A stretch of DNA of 64,000 bases from Clostridiales bacterium. GTDB taxonomy: Bacteria > Bacillota > Clostridia > Christensenellales > Borkfalkiaceae. Both the position numbers and the translations under genes were made by a program. The stretch covers positions 160,217 through 224,216 of the forward strand of contig DPGH01000012.1 of assembly GCA_003523255.1 (NCBI GenBank), in the 5' to 3' direction. Numbering within the stretch: the stretch's first letter is position 1; every line of letters begins with the position of its first letter. Below are positions 51,560 to 59,142 of this stretch, piece by piece. The notes under the pieces are model-generated. The model made no database searches and was not told the origin of the DNA. It saw nothing but the letters and a program-made list of their open reading frames with translations.

Positions 51560-52954
51560 TCAGCCGAATATCTCTTCCAGTTTTTGGGCGGCGGAACGGT
51601 CGGCTGTTTTTAGGAAGTGACTGTATATGTCGGTTGTCGTGCTGGTTCGTGCGTGACCCGCTCGACCTGCGACCGTAACGATAGGAACTCCTGCGGCGAT
51701 TTGCATAGTGATGTTCGTGTGCCTAAGGCTGTGGACGGTTCGTTCTTCAAGTCCTGCCGTCTGGCATATCCGTTTCATCCACATGTTTATCGTGCCAGGA
51801 TAAATGTTTCCACCGTATTCGCCTATAAATAGGCGGTTGCTGTTTTCCCATTTATCGCCGTGCATTTCTCGGTATTCTTCGTACCAAGCCCTGTATTCGG
51901 TTAGCACGGTTATCAGTTTATCCGATATGGCGATTACGCGTTTACTGCTTTCCGTTTTCGGGTCTTTTAGAACCAAGCCAACTTTGCGGACGGCGGTGAG
52001 CGACCTTGCTATGGTTATCGTAGCGTTATCGAAGTCGATATCCGACCATTCCAGTCCGCACAGTTCGCCACGGCGCATTCCCGTTAGAAGAAGGGTGAGC
52101 ATAGCCGTCTTATATCGAATGTCTGGGAACTCGTCCGCCGCCTTGTAGAACTTTTTAGCGTCTTCGTCATCCATATAGTCAATATCGCGTGGCGGTCGCT
52201 TGGGAAAGGTTATGTAGTCGGCGCTAGCGTAATTGTCGGCTATCAGCCGTTGCTTTTTTGCTGTAGCAAGGATAGCCCGTATCGTTCGCTTGATTTTACT
52301 TATCGTTTCGTAGGCGTATTTTTGCGTTGTATGCGTAACGTTGAATAGGTTTTCCGTTTTCTCGCCTAGCGTTTCGGCTAAACGTTTGGCGTACTCGTAA
52401 CTGATTTGCTTGCCTGCCAGCGCGTTGGACAGGGAGCAACTACTGAAATTTTTCTCGTACCGAAGTTTCATATAGCCTATACCAGTTTGGTTCATTCGCT
52501 CCCGAAGAGCAGGCTTTGCCGTAACGACGGTCACCGTCTTTTCCATACGGTCTAGTTTGTCGTAGTATTGTTGTATGATATTCGGTGTAAGTTCTTTTAG
52601 TTTATAACCGCCGATATGCTTGTTGGTGAGTTCTATGGCGCTTTCACAGTTTACGAAGTAACTTGCTGCGACTTCGTTTTTTCGCCTTTTTAGCCACCAG
52701 AGTGCGTAGTCCGAGAAAGTGGTTTCCGCCGATTGTGTCGGTTCTCCTGACGCCGTTTCTAGGGCTTTAATCGCGTTCTCGTATTCGCTTGCAAATATTA
52801 CGACTTCTCGTTCCATTTGCTTGGGTGTAAGCCCTACGGGCGGTTTCCAGGTGGTGGAGTGAACTTTAATTTCTCCGCTACCTTTGTCCTTGATTTTGAC
52901 CTGTATTCGGTAGGTCATACCGCTTTTACTAGGTCGTTTGCTTATACTTGCCAT
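51560..52954 (-). CDS. Tyrosine-family integrase 1 with an internal HTH insert
   Basis: 464 residues. N-terminal arm-binding region, core-binding domain, and a catalytic domain with Arg in GMRRGELCGLEWSD, HSLRHTN and GHARTSTTTDIYSH (the nucleophile Tyr). Residues about 150-207 form an XRE-like HTH inserted in the core-binding domain (NALAGKQISYEYAKRLAETLG). AGGAGG site 6 bases upstream. It probably integrates the element at tRNA-Arg(CCU). Confidence 0.93.
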   Translation of the reverse strand: MASISKRPSKSGMTYRIQVKIKDKGSGEIKVHSTTWKPPVGLTPKQMEREVVIFASEYENAIKALETASGEPTQSAETTFSDYALWWLKRRKNEVAASYFVNCESAIELTNKHIGGYKLKELTPNIIQQYYDKLDRMEKTVTVVTAKPALRERMNQTGIGYMKLRYEKNFSSCSLSNALAGKQISYEYAKRLAETLGEKTENLFNVTHTTQKYAYETISKIKRTIRAILATAKKQRLIADNYASADYITFPKRPPRDIDYMDDEDAKKFYKAADEFPDIRYKTAMLTLLLTGMRRGELCGLEWSDIDFDNATITIARSLTAVRKVGLVLKDPKTESSKRVIAISDKLITVLTEYRAWYEEYREMHGDKWENSNRLFIGEYGGNIYPGTINMWMKRICQTAGLEERTVHSLRHTNITMQIAAGVPIVTVAGRAGHARTSTTTDIYSHFLKTADRSAAQKLEEIFG

Positions 52955-52979
52955 TTAATTACCTCCTACGGTGTTTTCA

Positions 52980-53005
52980 TTAAGGGGACATAGCAATCCC
53001 CTTAA
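52980..53005 (-). promoter_or_regulatory. Leader hairpin of integrase 1
   Basis: TTAAGGGGA (52980-52988) and TCCCCTTAA (52997-53005), perfect 9 bp, between the 25-bp box and the integrase start. No T-run; it may attenuate or stabilise the message. Confidence 0.5.
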
Positions 53006-53015
53006 CAAAAGAAAG

Positions 53016-53040
53016 CCGTAAAAATTTAGAAAAGTCTAGC
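53016..53040 (-). promoter_or_regulatory. 25-bp GCTRGR-N15-ACGG box, copy 3
   Basis: Minus strand GCTAGA, 15 bases, ACGG, located between the xis stop and the integrase start, 62 bases before the ATG. The bases after ACGG (CTTTCT) match a -10 less well than in the other copies. Confidence 0.5.
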
Positions 53041-53043
53041 GAT

Positions 53044-53238
53044 TTAGCCTTGCGAACCGCTAAAATATTTGAATAAATCGTCTAAATCCACGAGAAGTTT
53101 CTTTCCAGTGAATACACACCGTATTTTACCACTTTTGCAAAGGGTTCTAATACAGTTAGGGGTTACCGCCGTCATAGGGTCGATTGCCTTAATTTCGGCG
53201 ATAGTTTCGGTTATCGTTCTCATTCTAGGGATTGTCAT
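53044..53238 (-). CDS. Excisionase-like HTH protein
   Basis: 64 residues: a winged-helix/MerR-like fold of the excisionase type (IKAIDPMTAVTPNCIRTLCKSGKI, then GKKLLVDLDDLFKYF). Directly upstream of the integrase and on the same strand. Such proteins bend attachment-site DNA and steer excision. Its ribosome binding site AAGGAG lies inside the 6-codon upstream frame at 53239-53259. Confidence 0.82.
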   Translation of the reverse strand: MTIPRMRTITETIAEIKAIDPMTAVTPNCIRTLCKSGKIRCVFTGKKLLVDLDDLFKYFSGSQG

Positions 53239-53259
53239 CTAATGCTCCTTAATACTCAT
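53239..53259 (-). CDS. Six-codon upstream frame MSIKEH
   Basis: ATG at 53259 with an AAGGAG site; it stops (TAG) directly at the ATG of the excisionase gene. Its codons contain the next gene's Shine-Dalgarno. It could couple or tune translation of xis. Too short to be sure; no product role is implied. Confidence 0.35.
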   Translation of the reverse strand: MSIKEH

Positions 53260-53619
53260 CAATTTTTCTCCTTTTCTTTGAATCTTTGTTTCTTTGTATC
53301 TTCGTTGCGTCGTTGCATTGTTGCGTCGTTCTTTGTATCTTCGTATCTTTGAAATCTTTGAATTTTTGAATAAATTTTGATTTTCGTTTGAATAAAAATC
53401 AAAAATCAAAACCGAGCAAAGTGGCGTATTTTTAGTGTTTTTCAATGGTTTTGCCATAAAAATCGCCGTTTTCGCCACTTCGAACGAATTTTGAAAAGCA
53501 ATTTTGATTTTGCGCTTTGATTTTTGATTATGCGAAAATTTGCGTATGACTGCCGCCCCGCTTATAGGTCGATTCGCGTAGAGATTTGACCTCCCCCTGG
53601 GGGGTGCACGCACGCATAA
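53260..53619. other. Non-coding stretch with short repeats and a CCCCCTGGGGGG palindrome
   Basis: No convincing gene. From 53270 to 53400 there are short pyrimidine-rich repeats: TCTTTGTATCTTCGT occurs at 53291 and 53330, GTTGCGTCGTT at 53304 and 53320. 53400-53550 is AT-rich with ATCAAAAATCAAAA and its inverse near 53515. CTCCCCCTGGGGGG lies at about 53592. Such a stretch upstream of xis/int could hold integrase arm sites, an origin or a transfer origin; nothing decides. An open frame of 124 codons crosses it but looks like low-complexity read-through. Confidence 0.45.
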
Positions 53620-54012
53620 TCAGCAAAAGCAGTTGCCAACCAGTAGGCTGGCGTCGCCTCGTTCTTCATAGGAGCGTAGCTTGTTAAGGTCTTCGCGAAT
53701 TCGTGTAAGAGCCTCTTCGCTTAAACAAGTAAAAAATCCGTACGCGTCCGCCTCAATACTTTCGGAATAGGTAAAACCTTCTATGCTGGGCCAGTAATCA
53801 AACTGGTGCAGGCAATAGTTGATTTTACTATATTCGTTCACAAGCGGGAGAACCTTGTCAAGAGGCTTGTCCTTACACTCACTTAGTTGTTTGTAAAGGT
53901 TGCCGTTCTTTTCCATAAGCCAGTTTAATGGATAGCAGGCGTAGGGTTTAAGACATTTCAAGTACGGGTGCTTTTTAAGCGTCTCGTTTACTAAAGTTTT
54001 GTGATGTTTCAT
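53620..54012 (-). CDS. Hypothetical protein of the replication module
   Basis: 130 residues, helical, with several Tyr/Cys residues (KPYACYPLNWL, ending NCFC). One base from the dnaC-like gene upstream, so in the same operon. Family unknown. An accessory replication role is suggested only by position. Confidence 0.6.
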   Translation of the reverse strand: MKHHKTLVNETLKKHPYLKCLKPYACYPLNWLMEKNGNLYKQLSECKDKPLDKVLPLVNEYSKINYCLHQFDYWPSIEGFTYSESIEADAYGFFTCLSEEALTRIREDLNKLRSYEERGDASLLVGNCFC

Positions 54013-54013
54013 G

Positions 54014-54832
54014 TCAAATTCCTCCGTTGATAAATTTTAATAGTTTTTCATCGTTTTGTTTGCGTACGAGGTCACGCATGTTTTCGCAGTCTAACTGCTG
54101 TTCGAATAGACACGAGCCTTTAATTCGGTGTGCCGTTCGTTCTTCGTAGTTACAATTTACCATAAGGGCGCTGATGCGGTAGTTGCTAGAATAGATAGTC
54201 GGCTTTTTAGCGTTAATGCGCGTGTTGATAAGGTCAAACGCTATCGTTTGTAGCCAACCCGCGCCAGCCTTAATGTTTTCCGTACCGATATCGTCTAGGA
54301 AGAGAAAGTCAACCGTTTCGGCTCTACGGAGTACGGCTGACTGCGCCGAGTTATTTCCAAAGCCTTCTTTTAGTTTGCTTTCAATCTCTACAAAACTGGT
54401 AAATAGCACGGTGTACAGTTTGTCCGCCAGGGCGTTGCCCATACAAGCGGTAAGGTGGGTTTTTCCCACACCGGGGACGCCGTAAAGGTAAGCGCCGACA
54501 CCCGCATCATACATCTTATCCGCGTGCGTGCAATAGTTCTGACACATCTGGTAGACGGCTTTGTTGCTAGGTATAATCATAGCCGTTTCAAATGTGCAGT
54601 TCCTAAAATGCTTGCCGAGAGCGCTGTTACGGCGGTATTCTTCAGCCTTGGCTTTCCGCTCCTGTAGTTTTCGTTCGTATTCGGCTTTTGCATAAGCCTC
54701 TTGACGGCATTTACAAGGAACGTGAAAGAAGTTGTCTTCACAACGGTACACGCGTGGGGTGTGGCAGTTTTTGCAATAGGCAAGACCGTCTTCGCCCAAG
54801 TATTCGTCTGGTTGTAATTCAAGTTTTTTCAT
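54014..54832 (-). CDS. DnaC-type helicase-loader ATPase
   Basis: 272 residues. N-terminal zinc cluster (C20, C23, C31, C40, C42), then the AAA+ domain with Walker A GVPGVGKTHL near residue 120 and Walker B FLFLDDIG. Resembles DnaC/DnaI loaders of phages and mobile elements, which deliver the host DnaB to an origin. It shares a base with the stop of the HTH gene upstream. It suggests the element can start its own replication. Confidence 0.88.
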   Translation of the reverse strand: MKKLELQPDEYLGEDGLAYCKNCHTPRVYRCEDNFFHVPCKCRQEAYAKAEYERKLQERKAKAEEYRRNSALGKHFRNCTFETAMIIPSNKAVYQMCQNYCTHADKMYDAGVGAYLYGVPGVGKTHLTACMGNALADKLYTVLFTSFVEIESKLKEGFGNNSAQSAVLRRAETVDFLFLDDIGTENIKAGAGWLQTIAFDLINTRINAKKPTIYSSNYRISALMVNCNYEERTAHRIKGSCLFEQQLDCENMRDLVRKQNDEKLLKFINGGI

Positions 54833-55260
54833 TAATTGTCTTCACCCCAGTCGATACCATAATTGCTTTCGTAAGAAATATTATTCTTATCTATTCTTCT
54901 TACTATATTATGGTTAGCGTTTTTAAGCGTAGGCTTTTCGCGTTTTTGAGCGTTACCTACGCTTATTTTTGATAACACCATTGAAGAATTTGGTTTAATA
55001 ATACGCTTACGATAACCGTTGTCATCCGTGGTACGGGTAACGGTGATTAGTTCATAACGTTTAAGTATTCCTATCAACCTACTCACCGATTGAATGGACA
55101 GATTTAACTGCTTTGCAAAATACTTGTTTGATGCATAACAGTATCCGTCGTTTTGTGATAAAGTGCAAATTTCTCCGTGAAGTATTTTTGCCCTTGGCGG
55201 AATAGAAGTGATTGCGTTCACATTTTCATCCAGTTTTATGTAATTTCTACTACTTGTCAA
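54832..55260 (-). CDS. Replication-initiator-like HTH protein
   Basis: 142 residues. Residues about 25-85 form a winged helix (ILHGEICTLSQNDGYCYASNKYFAKQLNLSIQSVSRLIGILKRYELI), typical of phage and plasmid replication proteins. The tail is basic and low-complexity. TTG start at 55260 chosen because GGAGG lies 7 bases upstream; a TTG at 55278 would include that site. It precedes the dnaC-like gene. An operator of the XRE repressor lies 31 bases upstream. Confidence 0.75.
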   Translation of the reverse strand: MTSSRNYIKLDENVNAITSIPPRAKILHGEICTLSQNDGYCYASNKYFAKQLNLSIQSVSRLIGILKRYELITVTRTTDDNGYRKRIIKPNSSMVLSKISVGNAQKREKPTLKNANHNIVRRIDKNNISYESNYGIDWGEDN

Positions 55261-55290
55261 TGTAATTCCTCCTGTCAAATATTATGTTAG

Positions 55291-55304
55291 CAATTTTGCG
55301 AACA
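55291..55304. promoter_or_regulatory. Repressor operator CAATTTTGCGAACA at the replication operon
   Basis: The identical 14 bases recur at 55917-55930 in the XRE promoter region. Position just upstream of the replication genes suggests repression by the 55357 product. Confidence 0.6.
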
Positions 55305-55317
55305 CTTGAGCAAAATT

Positions 55318-55342
55318 AAAAAGGAACTGGCAATTCCTTTTT
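55318..55342 (-). terminator. Terminator of the XRE repressor gene
   Basis: AAAAAGGAA (55318-55326) pairs with TTCCTTTTT (55334-55342) around a 7-base loop. Confidence 0.75.
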
Positions 55343-55356
55343 AAGAAGGGAGTAGA

Positions 55357-55842
55357 CTAGTCTTCTACGTCAGCATCAAATTTGCGTGTTACCGTACCTT
55401 TTGATATAAGACCGTCAATGGTTGAAATTATCGCAAGTGATTCGTCTTCGTTGTCGACCACGAGCGAATCCAAGTTGTCCACTTGCATTAGTTTTCTCAC
55501 TACAAGTCTGGCAAATTGATTTTTGCGTAAGAATTCAGTCATGTCGGGAGCAAGTTCCTTTCTTCCTAATCCGATTAATTCCATAACCTCATATTCAGTA
55601 TTTTCATTCACTCTATAAGTGGAAAGAATTTTCTTGAGGACCTCGCCTACGGGCGGATAGCGTCTATCGTTTTCAAGGTCGGAAAGGTATGCTGGGGATA
55701 TTCCTATTTCTCCACAAGCACCACGGAGCGATAAATTGCATCTTTCTCTTAACTGTTTAATCATTTTTCCGAAGGTAACGCCTTCTGCGTTTGCAATTAC
55801 TGCGCCGTCTTCTCTTCTAGGCATAGCCTTGTATTTTGCCAT
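55357..55842 (-). CDS. XRE-family repressor of the element
   Basis: 161 residues from the ATG at 55842 (AGGAG site; earlier in-frame starts lack one). HTH at about residues 28-65 (LRERCNLSLRGACGEIGISPAYLSDLENDRRYPP), then a helical C-terminal oligomerisation part ending acidic. Consensus promoter with inverted GCGAACA half-sites around it: autoregulation is likely. It probably keeps the replication and excision genes off, like a lysogeny repressor (inference). Confidence 0.82.
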   Translation of the reverse strand: MAKYKAMPRREDGAVIANAEGVTFGKMIKQLRERCNLSLRGACGEIGISPAYLSDLENDRRYPPVGEVLKKILSTYRVNENTEYEVMELIGLGRKELAPDMTEFLRKNQFARLVVRKLMQVDNLDSLVVDNEDESLAIISTIDGLISKGTVTRKFDADVED

Positions 55843-55862
55843 AGTTTTACTCCTTTTACATG

Positions 55863-55930
55863 TGTTCGCTTTTTTGCTGACACGGGTATTATACACCATC
55901 AAAAATCGTTTGTCAACAATTTTGCGAACA
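55863..55930 (-). promoter_or_regulatory. Repressor promoter with flanking GCGAACA half-sites
   Basis: Minus strand TTGACA (55911-55916), a 17-base spacer and TATAAT (55888-55893). TGTTCGC at 55863-55869 and GCGAACA at 55924-55930 flank it in inverted orientation; the second is part of CAATTTTGCGAACA (55917-55930). Confidence 0.75.
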
Positions 55931-56061
55931 TTTTTTAAAATTTTTTTGAAATATTTTTATTAAAATTGTTAAATGCCCTAAAACAGGGAAGAAATTGCCG
56001 ATATCGGCAAAAACCATTAAAATTTGAATGTAAAATTATTTGTTTCTTGCCGATAGCGTGG

Positions 56062-56532
56062 TTATTCTATTATAAAGTCTTTTGTTGAACGATATATTTT
56101 TAGTTCCGTGATATCCGTGCGATTGCTCATTTTTTGCGCGGTGTCTTCGTTACACATCATGTTGTAGGAGAAGTGAGTGTTTGTGTCGGTATACGTGATA
56201 AGGCAGGAGTAGTCTTTTTTGAAGGCTTTTTTGTATTCCTTTTCGTCATCCATCAGTTGCAGGAGTTCTGCCATAAATAAATCTTCGTCACCGTCTAACT
56301 CGCCGTACTCCGTGATTATCGGTCGTTCCCTGAAGTAGCGTTTAATCGTTTCTTCCAGGATAGGAGCGTAGGAGTTATCGTAGTAGACGATATCGCACGA
56401 ACCGCCGTTTCCGCTGTCGTTATACCAAGCCACCTTTTTGCCGTTATAGTAAACGTTGCCTTGATTTCCTTGCCAGTCGAACCCTTGAAAGGTTTTTCTG
56501 TTCTTTAATGTAAATCCGTATATACTTGCCAT
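56062..56532 (-). CDS. Hypothetical protein of the mobile element
   Basis: 156 residues. N-terminal beta-rich part (YGFTLKNRKTFQGFDWQGNQGNVYYNGKKVAWYNDSGNGG), then an acidic helix. I see similar N-termini in uncharacterised proteins of clostridial elements, from memory. ATG at 56532 has GGAGGG 6 bases upstream. Preceded by a 25-bp box (56570-56594). Monocistronic. Confidence 0.65.
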   Translation of the reverse strand: MASIYGFTLKNRKTFQGFDWQGNQGNVYYNGKKVAWYNDSGNGGSCDIVYYDNSYAPILEETIKRYFRERPIITEYGELDGDEDLFMAELLQLMDDEKEYKKAFKKDYSCLITYTDTNTHFSYNMMCNEDTAQKMSNRTDITELKIYRSTKDFIIE

Positions 56533-56569
56533 TTTTCCCTCCATATATATTATTGTTAAGCAAAGTATA

Positions 56570-56594
56570 CCGTAAAAGTTTTCAAGAGCCCAGC
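56570..56594 (-). promoter_or_regulatory. 25-bp GCTRGR-N15-ACGG box, copy 4
   Basis: Minus strand GCTGGG, 15 bases, ACGG, then TATACT, 38 bases before the ATG at 56532. Confidence 0.6.
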
Positions 56595-56622
56595 AAAATC
56601 ATACTAAATTTTTAAAATTAAA

Positions 56623-56683
56623 AGTGCTAATATATGAGCAAATTATTGACAAAAACATATAAAAGTGCTAAAATATTAGCACT
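56623..56683 (+). promoter_or_regulatory. hipBA promoter and twin operators
   Basis: TTGACA (56646-56651), a 17-base spacer and TAAAAT (56669-56674). Operator AGTGCTAA-AATA-TTAGCACT (56664-56683) covers the -10 and touches the ATG. A second, imperfect copy (AGTGCTAA-TATA-TGAGCA) starts at 56623, 41 bases upstream. Transcription should begin within about 3 bases of the ATG. Confidence 0.75.
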
Positions 56684-56974
56684 ATGAAGAAAATATTTGA
56701 CATTAGTGATTTTGTAAATACTCCAACGATCCAATCAACACTTGTTTCGTTAACTGATAAGGTTAAGGAAAGAAGAAAGGAATTGAAGTTGTCACAAAAA
56801 CTCCTTGCTCAAAAGTCAGGGGTTTCTTATGCATCCATTCGCCGTTTTGAAAGTACGGGTGATATAGCACTTGTATCTTTGCTTAAAATTGCAAGTGTGC
56901 TTAATTGTCTTGAAGACTTCAACGCGCTTTTCAGCAATAAAATTATTACGAACTTAAAGGATTTGAAAGTATGA
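56684..56974 (+). CDS. hipB: HipB-like antitoxin/regulator
   Basis: 96 residues. HTH at about residues 27-75 (RKELKLSQKLLAQKSGVSYASIRRFESTG). It overlaps hipA by 4 bases. HipB-type proteins neutralise HipA and repress the operon. Predicted near-leaderless mRNA, since no ribosome binding site precedes the ATG. Confidence 0.88.
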   Translation: MKKIFDISDFVNTPTIQSTLVSLTDKVKERRKELKLSQKLLAQKSGVSYASIRRFESTGDIALVSLLKIASVLNCLEDFNALFSNKIITNLKDLKV

Positions 56975-58071
56975 TTAACGACGTTAAAAAAGTTACAGTC
57001 AAGTATAACGACCGCATAGTAGGATATCTTGCTGAAATTGAACCGTCTGTAATCGGCTTTCAGTATGATGACTCTTGGGTGGAAAAGGGATTTTCTATTT
57101 CGCCTTTATCATTACCGCTCGATAATTCCGTACATGTTAGCAAAAAAGAACTATTTGCTGGCTTATTTGGTGTATTCTGGGACTCTTTGCCTGATGGTTG
57201 GGGTGAATTATTAATGAACCGCCTATTGAGCAAGAAAGGCATAAATCCTAACAAAATTTCTATTTTGACCAAGTTGTCGCTTGTTAATAAAAATGGTCTG
57301 GGAGGATTAACCTACGAGCCTAGCCAACCATTTGAATATGAATACGGCGGCTTTGATTTTGACGAATTGTCAAAGGAAATCGAAAAGGTATTGAATGACG
57401 AAAATGAACCTGTTGATTTGGACTTGGTTTACGGCTTGGGCGGTTCTAGTGGTGGTGCAAGACCAAAGGCTCATATTAAAATTGACGGCGAAGAATGGAT
57501 TGTAAAATTCGCTTGTAGAATTGACCCGAAAAATGTGGGAGAAAAAGAGTTTATTGCTAACCAAACGGCGGAAAAATGCGGTATCGACGTAAACGAATAT
57601 AAGTTGTTTCCGTCCAAGTTATGCTCGGGGTATTTTGGCGTAAAGCGTTTTGATAGAAATTGCGAAAAACGTATTCATATGATTTCGCTTGCTGCGCTCT
57701 TGGAAACTACTCACAAAATACCAAATCTTGACTATATGCATCTTTTCCAGGTTGTTCAGACTATTAGCGCGAAACCTACTGATGATTTATACGAGGCATT
57801 CCGTCGTATGTGTTTTAACGTGTTTTACGTGAATAAAGACGACCATGGAAAGAATTTTGCTTTTCTTTATGATGAAACCTTGGGCGGTTACATTCTTTCG
57901 CCAGCGTACGACTTAACTCGTGTAACCGATAAGTTTGAACACGAAATGACGGTTAACGGCAACGGTAACCCTACTAAGGATGACTTGCTTTCGGTAGCCA
58001 AGGAATTCAGATTGTCTATTACAAAGTGTAAATCCATAATGAATTCTATTGAAAAAACATGTAAAAGTTAA
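56971..58071 (+). CDS. hipA: HipA-family kinase toxin
   Basis: 366 residues. N-subdomain (residues 1-100), a Gly-rich GLGGSSGGARPKAH loop near residue 155, the VKF lysine, catalytic NKDDHGKNF near residue 287 and the metal-binding SPAYDLT. HipA phosphorylates a tRNA synthetase or another target and arrests growth; it is held by HipB. All key residues are present, so it is likely active. GTATGA overlap with hipB. Confidence 0.92.
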   Translation: MINDVKKVTVKYNDRIVGYLAEIEPSVIGFQYDDSWVEKGFSISPLSLPLDNSVHVSKKELFAGLFGVFWDSLPDGWGELLMNRLLSKKGINPNKISILTKLSLVNKNGLGGLTYEPSQPFEYEYGGFDFDELSKEIEKVLNDENEPVDLDLVYGLGGSSGGARPKAHIKIDGEEWIVKFACRIDPKNVGEKEFIANQTAEKCGIDVNEYKLFPSKLCSGYFGVKRFDRNCEKRIHMISLAALLETTHKIPNLDYMHLFQVVQTISAKPTDDLYEAFRRMCFNVFYVNKDDHGKNFAFLYDETLGGYILSPAYDLTRVTDKFEHEMTVNGNGNPTKDDLLSVAKEFRLSITKCKSIMNSIEKTCKS

Positions 58072-58080
58072 GGGGAAACT

Positions 58081-59112
58081 ATGGACAAAAATGAAAGAAA
58101 ACTATTTTGGGACACCCTTTGTTCTCTTGATGGTAAGGATTTAGTTGCTGATAGAACAAAACTGTTGGCTACAATTAAATATCCGCCACTCCTTTATAGG
58201 TATAGACCTATAAATCAAAAGTCAATTGATGCTTTGCAAAACAATAAACTGTTTTTTTCTTCGGCGAACCATTATGACGACCCGTTTGATACTTATTTGC
58301 GAATTGATTGGAATAAGGTAAAAGGTGCTATCGCTAGTATTGACTTAAAATCACCTGGAGCATTTACACAATTCAAAACACTTTGCGAAAGCCTGAACAT
58401 AAGTACTGACTTAGTTGAAAGCCTTCGTGAAAAGTTTGAAAACTTAACAATGGACGAACTATTGGAGTCTTTTATCCAGATGATTGAAAAACATATTCGT
58501 CCAAAAATACGCCAAAATTCATTTTCGATTTGTTTTTCTGAAAATCCATGTAATGAAAATCTTTGGTTGAAATATGCGGATAACCATGCTGGTTTTTGTT
58601 TGATATATAATCCGTATGACAATGATGCTTGGTTGTGCGGTAAGCAGGAAAAATGCAAAAGTTGTGTAGTAGCCAATGCATCAAAAAGTTTATATCCTGT
58701 TTATTACTCGAAAGAAAAATATGATGGAACGCAATATGCTATTGCTCAGGCTTGGTTTACGTTTATGTGTGAAGGTCTAAAAAATATGGAATTGGCGCAA
58801 AATTTTGCTCAAAATGTTCCTATGCATTGGGAAAGCGAAAAAGTATCGCTAATTAAACACAAATGCCACGAATATGATGAGGAATGGCGAATTTTGTTTG
58901 GTGCAGCACCAAATGCTGGTGCTTGCTTGAGATGGATACCCCATGGAGTTGTTTTAGGCTTAAGAACAAGCGTTGCCAATGGAAAACTTATTATCAACGC
59001 AGCAAAGCAAGCAGGAGTAAAAAATATCTATCAAGCAATTATTACTCCAATAGACGAACTTGACGCTATAAAACTGACCGAGGAGCAAGTCAATCAAATT
59101 TTAAACAGTTAA
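58081..59112 (+). CDS. DUF2971-family protein in the hipBA operon
   Basis: 343 residues. Motifs of DUF2971: LYRYRPINQ, LFFSSANHYDDPFD near residue 60, FSICFSENPCNENLWLKYADNHAGFCLIYN near residue 145, and an EWRILF segment near residue 265. The biochemical role of the family is not known to me. It follows hipA by 9 bases, so it is the third gene of that operon and ends at a strong terminator. Confidence 0.8.
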   Translation: MDKNERKLFWDTLCSLDGKDLVADRTKLLATIKYPPLLYRYRPINQKSIDALQNNKLFFSSANHYDDPFDTYLRIDWNKVKGAIASIDLKSPGAFTQFKTLCESLNISTDLVESLREKFENLTMDELLESFIQMIEKHIRPKIRQNSFSICFSENPCNENLWLKYADNHAGFCLIYNPYDNDAWLCGKQEKCKSCVVANASKSLYPVYYSKEKYDGTQYAIAQAWFTFMCEGLKNMELAQNFAQNVPMHWESEKVSLIKHKCHEYDEEWRILFGAAPNAGACLRWIPHGVVLGLRTSVANGKLIINAAKQAGVKNIYQAIITPIDELDAIKLTEEQVNQILNS

Positions 59113-59117
59113 ACCTT

Positions 59118-59142
59118 GGTCACCAAATTTGGTGACCTTTTT
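59118..59142 (+). terminator. Perfect 20-bp palindrome with T5
   Basis: GGTCACCAAATTTGGTGACC (59118-59137), then TTTTT. It closes the hipBA-DUF2971 operon and forms the first part of the 148-bp repeat. Confidence 0.85.

Noticed and set aside
53291..53344. CRISPR or minisatellite in the 53.3-kb repeats
   Set aside because: Repeat units are irregular and of different lengths with no constant spacers.
53239..53613. A 124-codon open frame across the repeat-rich stretch upstream of xis
   Set aside because: It reads low-complexity Arg/Lys/Thr repeats, has no ribosome binding site, and its last codons coincide with the better-supported 6-codon frame; I treat the stretch as non-coding.
56664..56683. 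AGTGCTAA...TTAGCACT as a CIRCE heat-shock element
   Set aside because: The spacer is 4 bases instead of 9 and the site overlaps the hipB start, so an operator of HipB is a better reading.
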